From the NCBI GenBank assembly GCA_018239895.1, contig JAFEGL010000042.1, forward strand, positions 1-64,000: a stretch of DNA of 64,000 nucleotides. The letters run 5' to 3'. The notes under the pieces were generated by a model. It saw only the letters and a program-made list of their open reading frames with translations, had not been told where the DNA came from and searched no databases. Source of the stretch: Verrucomicrobiota bacterium. GTDB lineage: Bacteria > Chlamydiota > Chlamydiia > Chlamydiales > SM23-39. Position 1 is the first letter of the stretch, and every line of letters starts with the position of its first letter. Shown in pieces: positions 18,602-25,458 of the stretch. A program made the translations under genes and the position numbers.

Positions 18602-19956
18602 CTTACAGCTCCTTCAGCTAATTTCAGGGCCTCTAAAACGGCCGCAGCTTTTAATCTTGTCTCTTTCGCCTCCATCACAGGATCTGAGTCGAGGACGATC
18701 CCGGCTCCTGTTCGAATGAGCGCTTCGCCATCTCGGATCAAAGCGGTCCGGATCGCGATGCAGCTCATGAGGTCTCCCTTAGAGTCGAAAGCGGCGATCG
18801 CCCCTCCGTAGAGACCCCTTCTCGAAATCTCCATCTCGTCGATCAGCTCCATCGCCCTCACTTTCGGAGCCCCCGACAAAGTGCCGGCGGGGAAAGAGGC
18901 CTTGAACGCATCGAGCGCGTCGTATTTTTCATCGAGTTTCCCTCTCACCTTCGACACGAGGTGGATCAAGTGGGAAAACTTGTGGATCTTCTTGTATTCG
19001 GCCACTTTCACGCTCCCAGGAACCGAGATCGCCCCAAGATCGTTCCGGGCGAGGTCGACCAGCATCACATGCTCAGCCGCCTCTTTCGGATCTTTCAAGA
19101 AATCCTCTTCGGAACTCCCCTTCGGTCTCGTCCCTGCGATCGGCATCGATTCTACAATCCCGTTTTGGACCGAGATGATCTTTTCAGGCGAAGCCCCTGC
19201 GATCGCATAGCCATCGAAATCGAAAAAGAAGAGGTAAGGCGCGGGGCTAACCTGCCTCAGGGCTCTGTAAATTTGAAATGGCTCGGCTCCGATCTTCGCC
19301 CTAAACGTTCTCGACGGGACCATCTGGAACACTTCGCCTTGTCTGATTTTTTCTTTCGCCCTCTCGACGATCTCGCCGAATTGCTCATCGGTTAAATCTT
19401 CTTCAATGGAGATCTCTTTCTTCTCACGCAAAAGAGGCATCGGCGTCGACCGATTGAGCTTCTCTTCTAACTTCGCAAGCTCCAACTGCCCCGCCTCTTC
19501 ATTCTCGGCAATCGTCGCCAAGACGGCTCGGCCCAACTGGTGGTCGAAGGCGACCGAAGAACGGTACACATGGAAAAAGAAATCGGGCAGCTGCAAAAGA
19601 TCGGGATGGCGGTCGGGCAGCTCTTCAAGATTTCTGACGGCGTCGTAGGTAATGAAGCCAACGGCCCCGCCTGTGAAAGAGGCCACCGGGTGATCAGCTT
19701 CCACCTTCATTTTTTTCTGGAATGCTCTCAGGGCATCAAAAGGGTTAGCTTCAAACTTCTCGACAGACTCGCCGATTTTTACCTCGATCTTCCGCCCTTT
19801 GGCCGTAAATGAGGCCATCGGATCGACGCCGATGTAAGAGTAGCGATCCTCTTCGGGAGCCGACTCTAAAAGGCAGCTATTTTTGCCGGCGACAGCCCGG
19901 TAGGCTGTAATGGGGGTGAACTGATCTGCGGACAACTCGCGGAAGTAGGTATTCAT
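18598..19956 (-). CDS. trpE: Anthranilate synthase component I
   Basis: The 452-residue protein converts chorismate to anthranilate with TrpG. It contains L-L-E-S near residue 30, which in characterised TrpE proteins is part of the tryptophan feedback-inhibition site, and the chorismate-binding C-terminal domain ([26 protein letters not shown] and G-A-P-K-V-R-A-M). The ATG follows the trpR stop by 15 bases with a TAGGAGAT ribosome-binding site. Many Chlamydia species lack trpE/G, so its presence makes the pathway complete from chorismate. Confidence 0.95.
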   Translation of the reverse strand: MNTYFRELSADQFTPITAYRAVAGKNSCLLESAPEEDRYSYIGVDPMASFTAKGRKIEVKIGESVEKFEANPFDALRAFQKKMKVEADHPVASFTGGAVGFITYDAVRNLEELPDRHPDLLQLPDFFFHVYRSSVAFDHQLGRAVLATIAENEEAGQLELAKLEEKLNRSTPMPLLREKKEISIEEDLTDEQFGEIVERAKEKIRQGEVFQMVPSRTFRAKIGAEPFQIYRALRQVSPAPYLFFFDFDGYAIAGASPEKIISVQNGIVESMPIAGTRPKGSSEEDFLKDPKEAAEHVMLVDLARNDLGAISVPGSVKVAEYKKIHKFSHLIHLVSKVRGKLDEKYDALDAFKASFPAGTLSGAPKVRAMELIDEMEISRRGLYGGAIAAFDSKGDLMSCIAIRTALIRDGEALIRTGAGIVLDSDPVMEAKETRLKAAAVLEALKLAEGAVR

Positions 19957-19971
19957 TTCATCTCCTATAAT

Positions 19972-20253
19972 CTAGGAGTCCTGAAAGAATCTCCTCAGAT
20001 CGGGTTTTGCAACTTTTAAACAGTTGGAGCCTCGGCTCACATTAGCGATACTCGTCTTCAGGTCTTTCGCGATCTCCCGCTGGGTCTTTTTCCCCTCGAT
20101 CAGCGTCCTGAAAATCTCCTCCCGAACCCCGATCTCCGCCCTCTCCGAAAGGGTAAACATCAGTTGGAACAGGGCATCTAACTCGTTTAGGCTTTTCGCC
20201 TTCAGGCACATGGCGAGGAACCGCCACCAGCCATCTTCCTCAGTCTTTTTCAT
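19972..20253 (-). CDS. trpR: Trp operon repressor
   Basis: The 93-residue protein is the tryptophan-binding repressor TrpR. Its helix-turn-helix (Q-R-E-I-A-K-D-L ... I-A-N-V-S-R-G-S-N) matches the Escherichia coli recognition region closely. It is the first gene of its own operon, 15 bases ahead of trpE, and an operator lies 15 bases upstream of its start, so autoregulation is expected. Confidence 0.93.
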   Translation of the reverse strand: MKKTEEDGWWRFLAMCLKAKSLNELDALFQLMFTLSERAEIGVREEIFRTLIEGKKTQREIAKDLKTSIANVSRGSNCLKVAKPDLRRFFQDS

Positions 20254-20268
20254 AGAGAACTCTCAACT

Positions 20269-20286
20269 GTACTAATGTAATAGTAC
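20269..20286. promoter_or_regulatory. TrpR operator
   Basis: GTACTAATGTAATAGTAC is an 18-bp palindrome with the same half-sites (GTACTA/TAGTAC) as the classical Escherichia coli trp operator. It overlaps the -10 hexamer of the predicted trpR promoter and lies between trpR and the divergent lysS gene, so bound TrpR should block transcription of the operon. Confidence 0.88.
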
Positions 20287-20309
20287 ATCATAACGCCATT
20301 TAAAGTCAA
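20280..20309 (-). promoter_or_regulatory. Promoter of the trp operon
   Basis: On the minus strand TTGACT (20309-20304) and TACTAT (20285-20280) are 18 bases apart. The -10 hexamer is inside the TrpR operator. No leader peptide or attenuator hairpin lies between the promoter and trpR, nor between trpR and trpE. Confidence 0.65.
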
Positions 20310-20370
20310 CCAACACTTTACAAAAAGCTCTCTACATCTGTAAATTTGAGGGGTTAACTAGAGATAGAAC

Positions 20371-21942
20371 ATGTCGACCCCAGAATACCACGCCCACGAA
20401 GAGTTCCAAAACCGGACCCGTAAACTTGCTGAAATCAGAGCCCTAGGAATAGACCCCTACCCGCCCAAGTATGTCCACACCAAACGGACCGCGGAGCTGG
20501 CTCTAGAGACCGAAGGGAAAGAGATCGGCCACTCCGAAGAGGCTGGCGAGGGGAAGACCCAGCACGCCTTTGTATCGGGCCGCCTGGTCCTTTTCCGCGC
20601 GATGGGGAAAAACGCATTCGCTCAGCTTCAAGATGAGACAGGCCGGATCCAAGTGATGTTCAACCGGGATCAGACAAAAGTCCACGGCTTCGAGCCCACA
20701 GAGGAACTGACTGCGATCAAATTCATCGAAAAGAAGCTCGATCTCGGCGACATCATCGGTGTCGAAGGATACCTCTTCCGGACCCAGCGGGGCGAGCTCA
20801 CCATTTTCGCCAAGACAGTGACGCTCCTTTGCAAATCGCTCCTCCCACTTCCCGACAAACATAGCGGCCTTTCCGACAAAGGGGTACTTTACCGGAAACG
20901 TTGGCTCGACTTGATCACCAACCCTGAATCGCTCCAAAGATTCCGTTCCCGTTCACGCATTCTCCTTGCAATCCGGACCTACCTTGAAGAATCAGGGTTT
21001 GAAGAGGTTGAGACGCCAGTGCTCCAAAACACCTACGGCGGCGCGCAGGCCAAGCCGTTCATGACCCACCTGAATGCCCTCGACCAAGATATGTTTCTCC
21101 GAATCTCTCTTGAGATCCCCCTCAAGAAGCTGATCGTCGGCGGCATGCAGCGGATCTACGAGATCGGCAAAGTGTTCCGCAACGAAGGGATCGACCGGAC
21201 CCACAACCCCGAGTTCACGATGCTTGAGGCCTATGCAGCGGGCTGGGACTACAACGACATGATGGACTTCACCGAAGGGCTCTTTGAAAAAGTCGCCCTC
21301 GACCTTTTTGGAGACACGAAAGTCCGCTTCACCTCAAGCGATGAAGCGACGGCCCAAGTCATCGACCTCAAATCGCCTTGGAAGCGGCTCACGATGAAAG
21401 AGGCGATCGCCACCTACGGCAACATCGACGTCGACAACCTCTCCGACGCCGAGATCAAAAACATCCTCCTCCAACAATCCCACATCGATCCGAAAGGGGT
21501 CCATGGCGCCCGCCGCGGCGCCCTCATCGCGATGCTCTTCGAAGAGTTCGCCGAAAAACACCTCATCCAGCCGCACCACATCATCGACCATCCGATCGAG
21601 ACGACGCCTCTTTGCAAGCTCCACCGCGACCCCGAGTGCCGCAAGCAAGGGATCGTCGAGCGGTTCGAATCGTTCATCTTAGGCCGCGAGATGTGCAACT
21701 CCTACACCGAGCTCAACGACCCTGAGCTGCAGCGGCAGCTCCTCGTGGAGCAAGCGGAGAAGAAAGCGGCGGGCGACCAAGAGGCCAACCCGCTAGACGA
21801 AGAGTTCGTCGAAGCAATCTGCCAAGGGATGCCCCCGACAGGCGGCGTCGGCATCGGCATCGACCGGCTCGTGATGCTCTTCGCACAGGCCGACTCGATC
21901 CGCGACGTGATTCTCTTCCCCCTCATGCGCCCCGAAGACTAA
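20371..21942 (+). CDS. lysS: Lysyl-tRNA synthetase, class II
   Basis: The 523-residue enzyme charges tRNA-Lys. An N-terminal OB-fold anticodon-binding domain (about residues 65-165) is followed by the class II core with motif 2 (F-R-N-E-G-I-D-R-T-H-N-P-E-F-T) and motif 3 (G-V-G-I-G-I-D-R-L-V-M-L-F). It is divergent from the trp operon and followed by a strong terminator hairpin. A weak ribosome-binding site (GAGATAG) precedes the ATG. Confidence 0.96.
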   Translation: MSTPEYHAHEEFQNRTRKLAEIRALGIDPYPPKYVHTKRTAELALETEGKEIGHSEEAGEGKTQHAFVSGRLVLFRAMGKNAFAQLQDETGRIQVMFNRDQTKVHGFEPTEELTAIKFIEKKLDLGDIIGVEGYLFRTQRGELTIFAKTVTLLCKSLLPLPDKHSGLSDKGVLYRKRWLDLITNPESLQRFRSRSRILLAIRTYLEESGFEEVETPVLQNTYGGAQAKPFMTHLNALDQDMFLRISLEIPLKKLIVGGMQRIYEIGKVFRNEGIDRTHNPEFTMLEAYAAGWDYNDMMDFTEGLFEKVALDLFGDTKVRFTSSDEATAQVIDLKSPWKRLTMKEAIATYGNIDVDNLSDAEIKNILLQQSHIDPKGVHGARRGALIAMLFEEFAEKHLIQPHHIIDHPIETTPLCKLHRDPECRKQGIVERFESFILGREMCNSYTELNDPELQRQLLVEQAEKKAAGDQEANPLDEEFVEAICQGMPPTGGVGIGIDRLVMLFAQADSIRDVILFPLMRPED

Positions 21943-21943
21943 C

Positions 21944-21993
21944 AAAAAAGAGTATCGCCCTTGTCTGCTCCGCAGACAAGGGACATTCTCTTT
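21944..21993. terminator. Bidirectional-looking intrinsic terminator after lysS
   Basis: CCCTTGTCTGC and GCAGACAAGGG form an 11-bp perfect stem with a TCC loop (21958-21982). AAAAGAGTAT before it and ATTCTCTTTT after it extend the stem and supply A and T tracts. From here to 22213 I see no gene, only AT-rich leader DNA for the next one. Confidence 0.8.
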
Positions 21994-22213
21994 TCGATCT
22001 CTCTGTTTCCTTTCCAATAGTTCTAAGCCATCCCCCCCCACATATAATCAGACTAAACAGCTTGAAATTTATCTATTAAGAATAGTTCATTAACCTAAGC
22101 TACGCGACTGGCAAATTTCCAGGATCTATTTTTTCATACAAACTAAAATGTTTGTTGTGTATAAGTCTTATCTCTTAAAAATTTTCAATCCTTAAGCAAG
22201 GAGGCTAAGACAA

Positions 22214-22723
22214 ATGGTTACAACACTAGGAAACATCGATTTTTATGAAGGCTTTGATCTCGAGATCAAAGTTGTATCTCCGGAAGGTAGATTTCGCGAG
22301 ATCGACACAGCCGAAGCAAAACAGATTTCTCACTATGTCAAAGGGGCGCCGCCAAAGGAAATCCGATGGCAATCTAGAAGATCAGAAGTCTTGCCAAACA
22401 CTCATGAATTTGGTAAAAAAGTATCTCTCGCTTCTTCGCCTTTGTATGGAAAGGTAAAATCATTTGATATAAATCCAGACGGAACGGCCGGAGGACCGGA
22501 TAACAATCGAGATAGCAACTCAATAATGGATTCTATTAGCGATCATGCGAATAGGGAAAGCGGCGGGTTAAGGGAGTATATTCTAGATAAAGTTGAAAGA
22601 TACGGTAACGGAGACAGGGGAACTGTTGTAAGGGAAATCTACGAAGAGATAATAGAGCCGCCACTCGTTACAGTTCTCCAGGCACTTGGCGAAGAGGTCA
22701 ATAGAAACGAAACACCACCTTAA
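22214..22723 (+). CDS. Hypothetical protein
   Basis: The 169-residue product is hydrophilic, has no signal peptide or membrane segment, and matches nothing I recognise. The start is well supported by AAGGAGG nine bases upstream. A glycine/aspartate-rich stretch (residues about 83-97) separates an N-terminal beta-rich half from a C-terminal helical half. It is followed seven bases later by a small membrane protein gene; the two probably form a unit. Its codon use and lower G+C differ from the flanking synthetase genes. Confidence 0.6.
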   Translation: MVTTLGNIDFYEGFDLEIKVVSPEGRFREIDTAEAKQISHYVKGAPPKEIRWQSRRSEVLPNTHEFGKKVSLASSPLYGKVKSFDINPDGTAGGPDNNRDSNSIMDSISDHANRESGGLREYILDKVERYGNGDRGTVVREIYEEIIEPPLVTVLQALGEEVNRNETPP

Positions 22724-22730
22724 GGTTAAA

Positions 22731-22931
22731 ATGAGAGAATTCATATTAGATACAATAGAAATGTTTTTTAACCATCCAATTTCAAGCTATCTGATTGGAG
22801 TGCCACTTGTTGAATATGGACTTAGCAAATGGAATAACAGGCCATTTTCAAAGAGAAATATTTGGATACTTTTTGTCCTTACTTTCGGGATCTCTTGTAT
22901 TTTGAGAGGTTTATATCTAGTCAAAAAATAA
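22731..22931 (+). CDS. Small two-helix membrane protein
   Basis: From the ATG at 22731 (AAGG six bases upstream) the product has 66 residues with hydrophobic segments at about residues 16-30 and 44-62, separated by a basic loop. It is likely an inner-membrane protein of unknown role paired with the upstream hypothetical gene. A longer frame opening at 22686 only reads through the end of that gene. Confidence 0.5.
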   Translation: MREFILDTIEMFFNHPISSYLIGVPLVEYGLSKWNNRPFSKRNIWILFVLTFGISCILRGLYLVKK

Positions 22932-22967
22932 ACGTAACCCTCAAAAAAGACCATCTTTCGGTAATGC

Positions 22968-23813
22968 TTAACAAGACCAGCGTCCTCGAGGCAGACTGCA
23001 CTGGAGGCCGATTTGCCAGGCCAGGCCGACGAGTTCGTCGCTGAACTTGTACATGTGCTTATATTGCATCACCTGCTTGCCGATGAGGGCGAGCCTCTCT
23101 TCGAATGTGGGCATGGCGAGCGGATCTAGCAAAGGTTGATTGAACGGCTCGACGTCGAGCCGCTGGAACTCGAACGCGGCGCTCATGCGCGGCGGAAGAT
23201 TGTGGAGGTCGGCCGAGCGGCTTCCCCAGTGGAGAAGATGTTGCGTCCAGGCTAAAACATCGCCCGGCTCCGCAGGGAGCGCCCGGATCTCGGGAAATTC
23301 AAATGGCTCGTTCCCCTCTTTTCCATAATCGGGATCCCGGTCGGCCGGAACCACATACATACATCCATTGAGTGGGTACGCTTTTGTGATCGGAAACCAA
23401 ACGGTGATCGATTTGGGACTCTTGTCGGGGAAAAGACTCCGGGTTCCTTTGTCTCGATGAGGCTTCCAGCCCGCTTGCCCCGGCTTCACGCACCAGGCCC
23501 AAAAGTCGGGCAGCATGACGAAATCCCCGCCCAAGAGAGTTTGGACGAGAGGAGCTAATTGCTGCCGGATCTTCCACAATTCGTCATAGACAAAGATGAA
23601 AACGGGAGGCAGCCCGTGCGCGACAATCTTTTCGATTGTTTTCGCAACCTTTTCAAAATCGAGGCGGAGTTTGAGCCCAGAAAGATGGACGTAGCCTTCT
23701 CTGGCGAACGATTCGGGGATGGAGGTTTTTAAGGGGGAGATTTTTCCCTTTTTTCCAATGGTGAGTTCAGGTGCTAATTGTTTCCAATACTCTGAACTCA
23801 AAAATTGGGTCAT
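22968..23813 (-). CDS. Phytanoyl-CoA dioxygenase (PhyH)-like Fe(II)/2-oxoglutarate oxygenase
   Basis: The 281-residue protein has the iron facial triad of this family, H119-x-D121 (P-H-R-D-K-G) and H195 (L-L-H-W-G-S-R), plus R209 for 2-oxoglutarate binding. Hydroxylation of a small molecule is expected, with an unknown substrate. It is the last gene of a cysS operon; its start overlaps the winged-helix gene's stop by four bases. Confidence 0.75.
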   Translation of the reverse strand: MTQFLSSEYWKQLAPELTIGKKGKISPLKTSIPESFAREGYVHLSGLKLRLDFEKVAKTIEKIVAHGLPPVFIFVYDELWKIRQQLAPLVQTLLGGDFVMLPDFWAWCVKPGQAGWKPHRDKGTRSLFPDKSPKSITVWFPITKAYPLNGCMYVVPADRDPDYGKEGNEPFEFPEIRALPAEPGDVLAWTQHLLHWGSRSADLHNLPPRMSAAFEFQRLDVEPFNQPLLDPLAMPTFEERLALIGKQVMQYKHMYKFSDELVGLAWQIGLQCSLPRGRWSC

Positions 23814-24052
23814 TGCAAATACTCTTCAACGAAGCGGCAGCCGTGCGAAGTGAGGTGGACCATCGTCCCGTCTCCCTTCTTCACGAAGTTTGCCTGAGCT
23901 AGGTGTTTGACGATATTTTTGACAGCGGTCTCTTTTAAGCCGACCTCTTTTGCGACGAGGATCGAATCGTTCTCCTGCTCGAGATCGCCGCTTTTTTTGG
24001 CTGTCTCATAGAGCTTGAGGAGAAATTTCTCGTCGGGGGTCATCCGGTTCAT
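23810..24052 (-). CDS. Small winged-helix protein
   Basis: The 80-residue product looks like a stand-alone winged helix-turn-helix: helices near residues 7-20, 30-36 and 41-52 (A-V-K-N-I-V-K-H-L) and a beta wing (F-V-K-K-G-D-G-T-M-V-H-L-T). DNA binding is plausible but the target is unknown. Start and stop codons overlap with cysS and the dioxygenase gene by four bases each. Confidence 0.65.
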   Translation of the reverse strand: MNRMTPDEKFLLKLYETAKKSGDLEQENDSILVAKEVGLKETAVKNIVKHLAQANFVKKGDGTMVHLTSHGCRFVEEYLQ

Positions 24053-25458
24053 GGCTTCCTCTTGAGTCGGGCGCCGCCTGGGGTGTCTTCGATAAGAAAT
24101 CCCTTCGAGAGGATCTCGTCGCGGAGCTCATCGCTGAGACGCCAATTTTTGGCCCTTCGAGCCTCTTCGCGTTTTTCCAAAAGCTGGATGAAATGGAGCG
24201 GAATCTCCTCATTCTTATGCAGTGGAAGGACGGCAAGAACTGTATTCCAAGACTCGAGCATTTGAAGAATTTTCTGAGCTTCGATCTCTCCGATCTTGCT
24301 TTGATCGATGAGGCCGTTCGCCTCGCGGATGAGATCGAAAAGGACGGCGAGGGCGGCCGAAATATTGAGATCGTCGGCGAGCGCGGTTTTAAATTCTGTC
24401 TCAGCTTTCGGGATCAAGTGCGTTTCGAGAGCGGAAGTTTGGATCCCCCGGAGGCGGAGGATGAAGTCTTCGATTCTCTGGAGGCTAGAGCGGGCCGCAT
24501 CGAGACCGGCGAAGGTGAAGTTGAGCTGCGTTCTGTAGTGGGTCGAGAGGAGGAGATAGCGAACCTCTGCGCCGCTGTACCCTTTTTTGAAAAGGTCGCG
24601 GAGTGTGTAGAAATTGCCGAGGCTCTTCGACATTTTCTTGTGATCGACGAGAAGGTGCTCGACATGGACCCACTGGTGGACAAAGCGGCAGCCGGAGGAG
24701 CACTCAGACTGGGCGATCTCGTTTTCATGGTGAGGGAACATGTTGTCGACGCCGCCGCAGTGGATGTCGATCGTGTGGCCGAGAAGCTGGGTCGCCATGG
24801 CCGAACACTCAATGTGCCATCCTGGGCGGCCGAGGCCGAAGGGACTCTCCCAATAGATCTTCCCATCCCGGGTCGCATCGTAGGCTTTCCAGAGGACGAA
24901 GTCGGCTACGTTGTCTTTTTGGTACTCGTCGGCTTCATTCGCGCCCGAAGCGTTGAGCTTCAATTCGTCGAGATGAAGGTGCGAAAGGCGTCCGTACGAG
25001 GGGAACTTCCGGATCGAAAAGTAGATGCTGCCGCCTTCGCTCCGATAGGCGTACCCCTTTTCGATCAGTTGCTCGATCATCTGGATCATGGCGGGGATGT
25101 ATTCGGTGGCTGCCGGATAAAACTCGACAGGCTGGATCGCAAGGGCTTTTAAATCTTCGAAGAAAGCGATCCGGTAAGGCTCCGTATATTCGTGGAGGGC
25201 GATATTTTTAGCGATCGCTCCGCGGATCGTCTTGTCGTCGATGTCGGTGATGTTCATCGCCTGTTGAACTTTGAAGCCGAAAAACTGGATGGTCCGGCGC
25301 AAGAGGTCTTCAAAGACGTAGGTTCTAAAGTTGCCGATGTGGGCAAAGTCGTAAATCGTCGGCCCGCAGGTGTACATCTTGATCGTGTGGCCATCTTGGG
25401 GGGATACTTCCCGCTTCTCGCGGGATTCGGTGTCGAACAGGTAGAGTTTCATTTTCAA
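24049..25458 (-). CDS. cysS: Cysteinyl-tRNA synthetase
   Basis: The 469-residue class I synthetase charges tRNA-Cys. It has the HIGH-type motif as F-A-H-I-G-N near residue 39, zinc ligands including C at M-Y-T-C-G-P-T (residue 31) and H-I-E-C-S-A-M, and K-K-M-S-K-S-L-G-N. Its start overlaps the aas stop by four bases and its stop overlaps the next gene. The only tRNA gene in the window is also tRNA-Cys, at 57246. Confidence 0.96.
   Translation of the reverse strand: MKMKLYLFDTESREKREVSPQDGHTIKMYTCGPTIYDFAHIGNFRTYVFEDLLRRTIQFFGFKVQQAMNITDIDDKTIRGAIAKNIALHEYTEPYRIAFFEDLKALAIQPVEFYPAATEYIPAMIQMIEQLIEKGYAYRSEGGSIYFSIRKFPSYGRLSHLHLDELKLNASGANEADEYQKDNVADFVLWKAYDATRDGKIYWESPFGLGRPGWHIECSAMATQLLGHTIDIHCGGVDNMFPHHENEIAQSECSSGCRFVHQWVHVEHLLVDHKKMSKSLGNFYTLRDLFKKGYSGAEVRYLLLSTHYRTQLNFTFAGLDAARSSLQRIEDFILRLRGIQTSALETHLIPKAETEFKTALADDLNISAALAVLFDLIREANGLIDQSKIGEIEAQKILQMLESWNTVLAVLPLHKNEEIPLHFIQLLEKREEARRAKNWRLSDELRDEILSKGFLIEDTPGGARLKRKP

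Noticed and set aside
19957..20268. Transcription attenuator or leader peptide for the trp operon
   Set aside because: No Trp-rich short frame or paired hairpins precede trpR or trpE; the operator explains control.
24193..25152. 319-codon plus-strand frame
   Set aside because: It is antisense to cysS and lacks any recognisable domain or ribosome-binding site.
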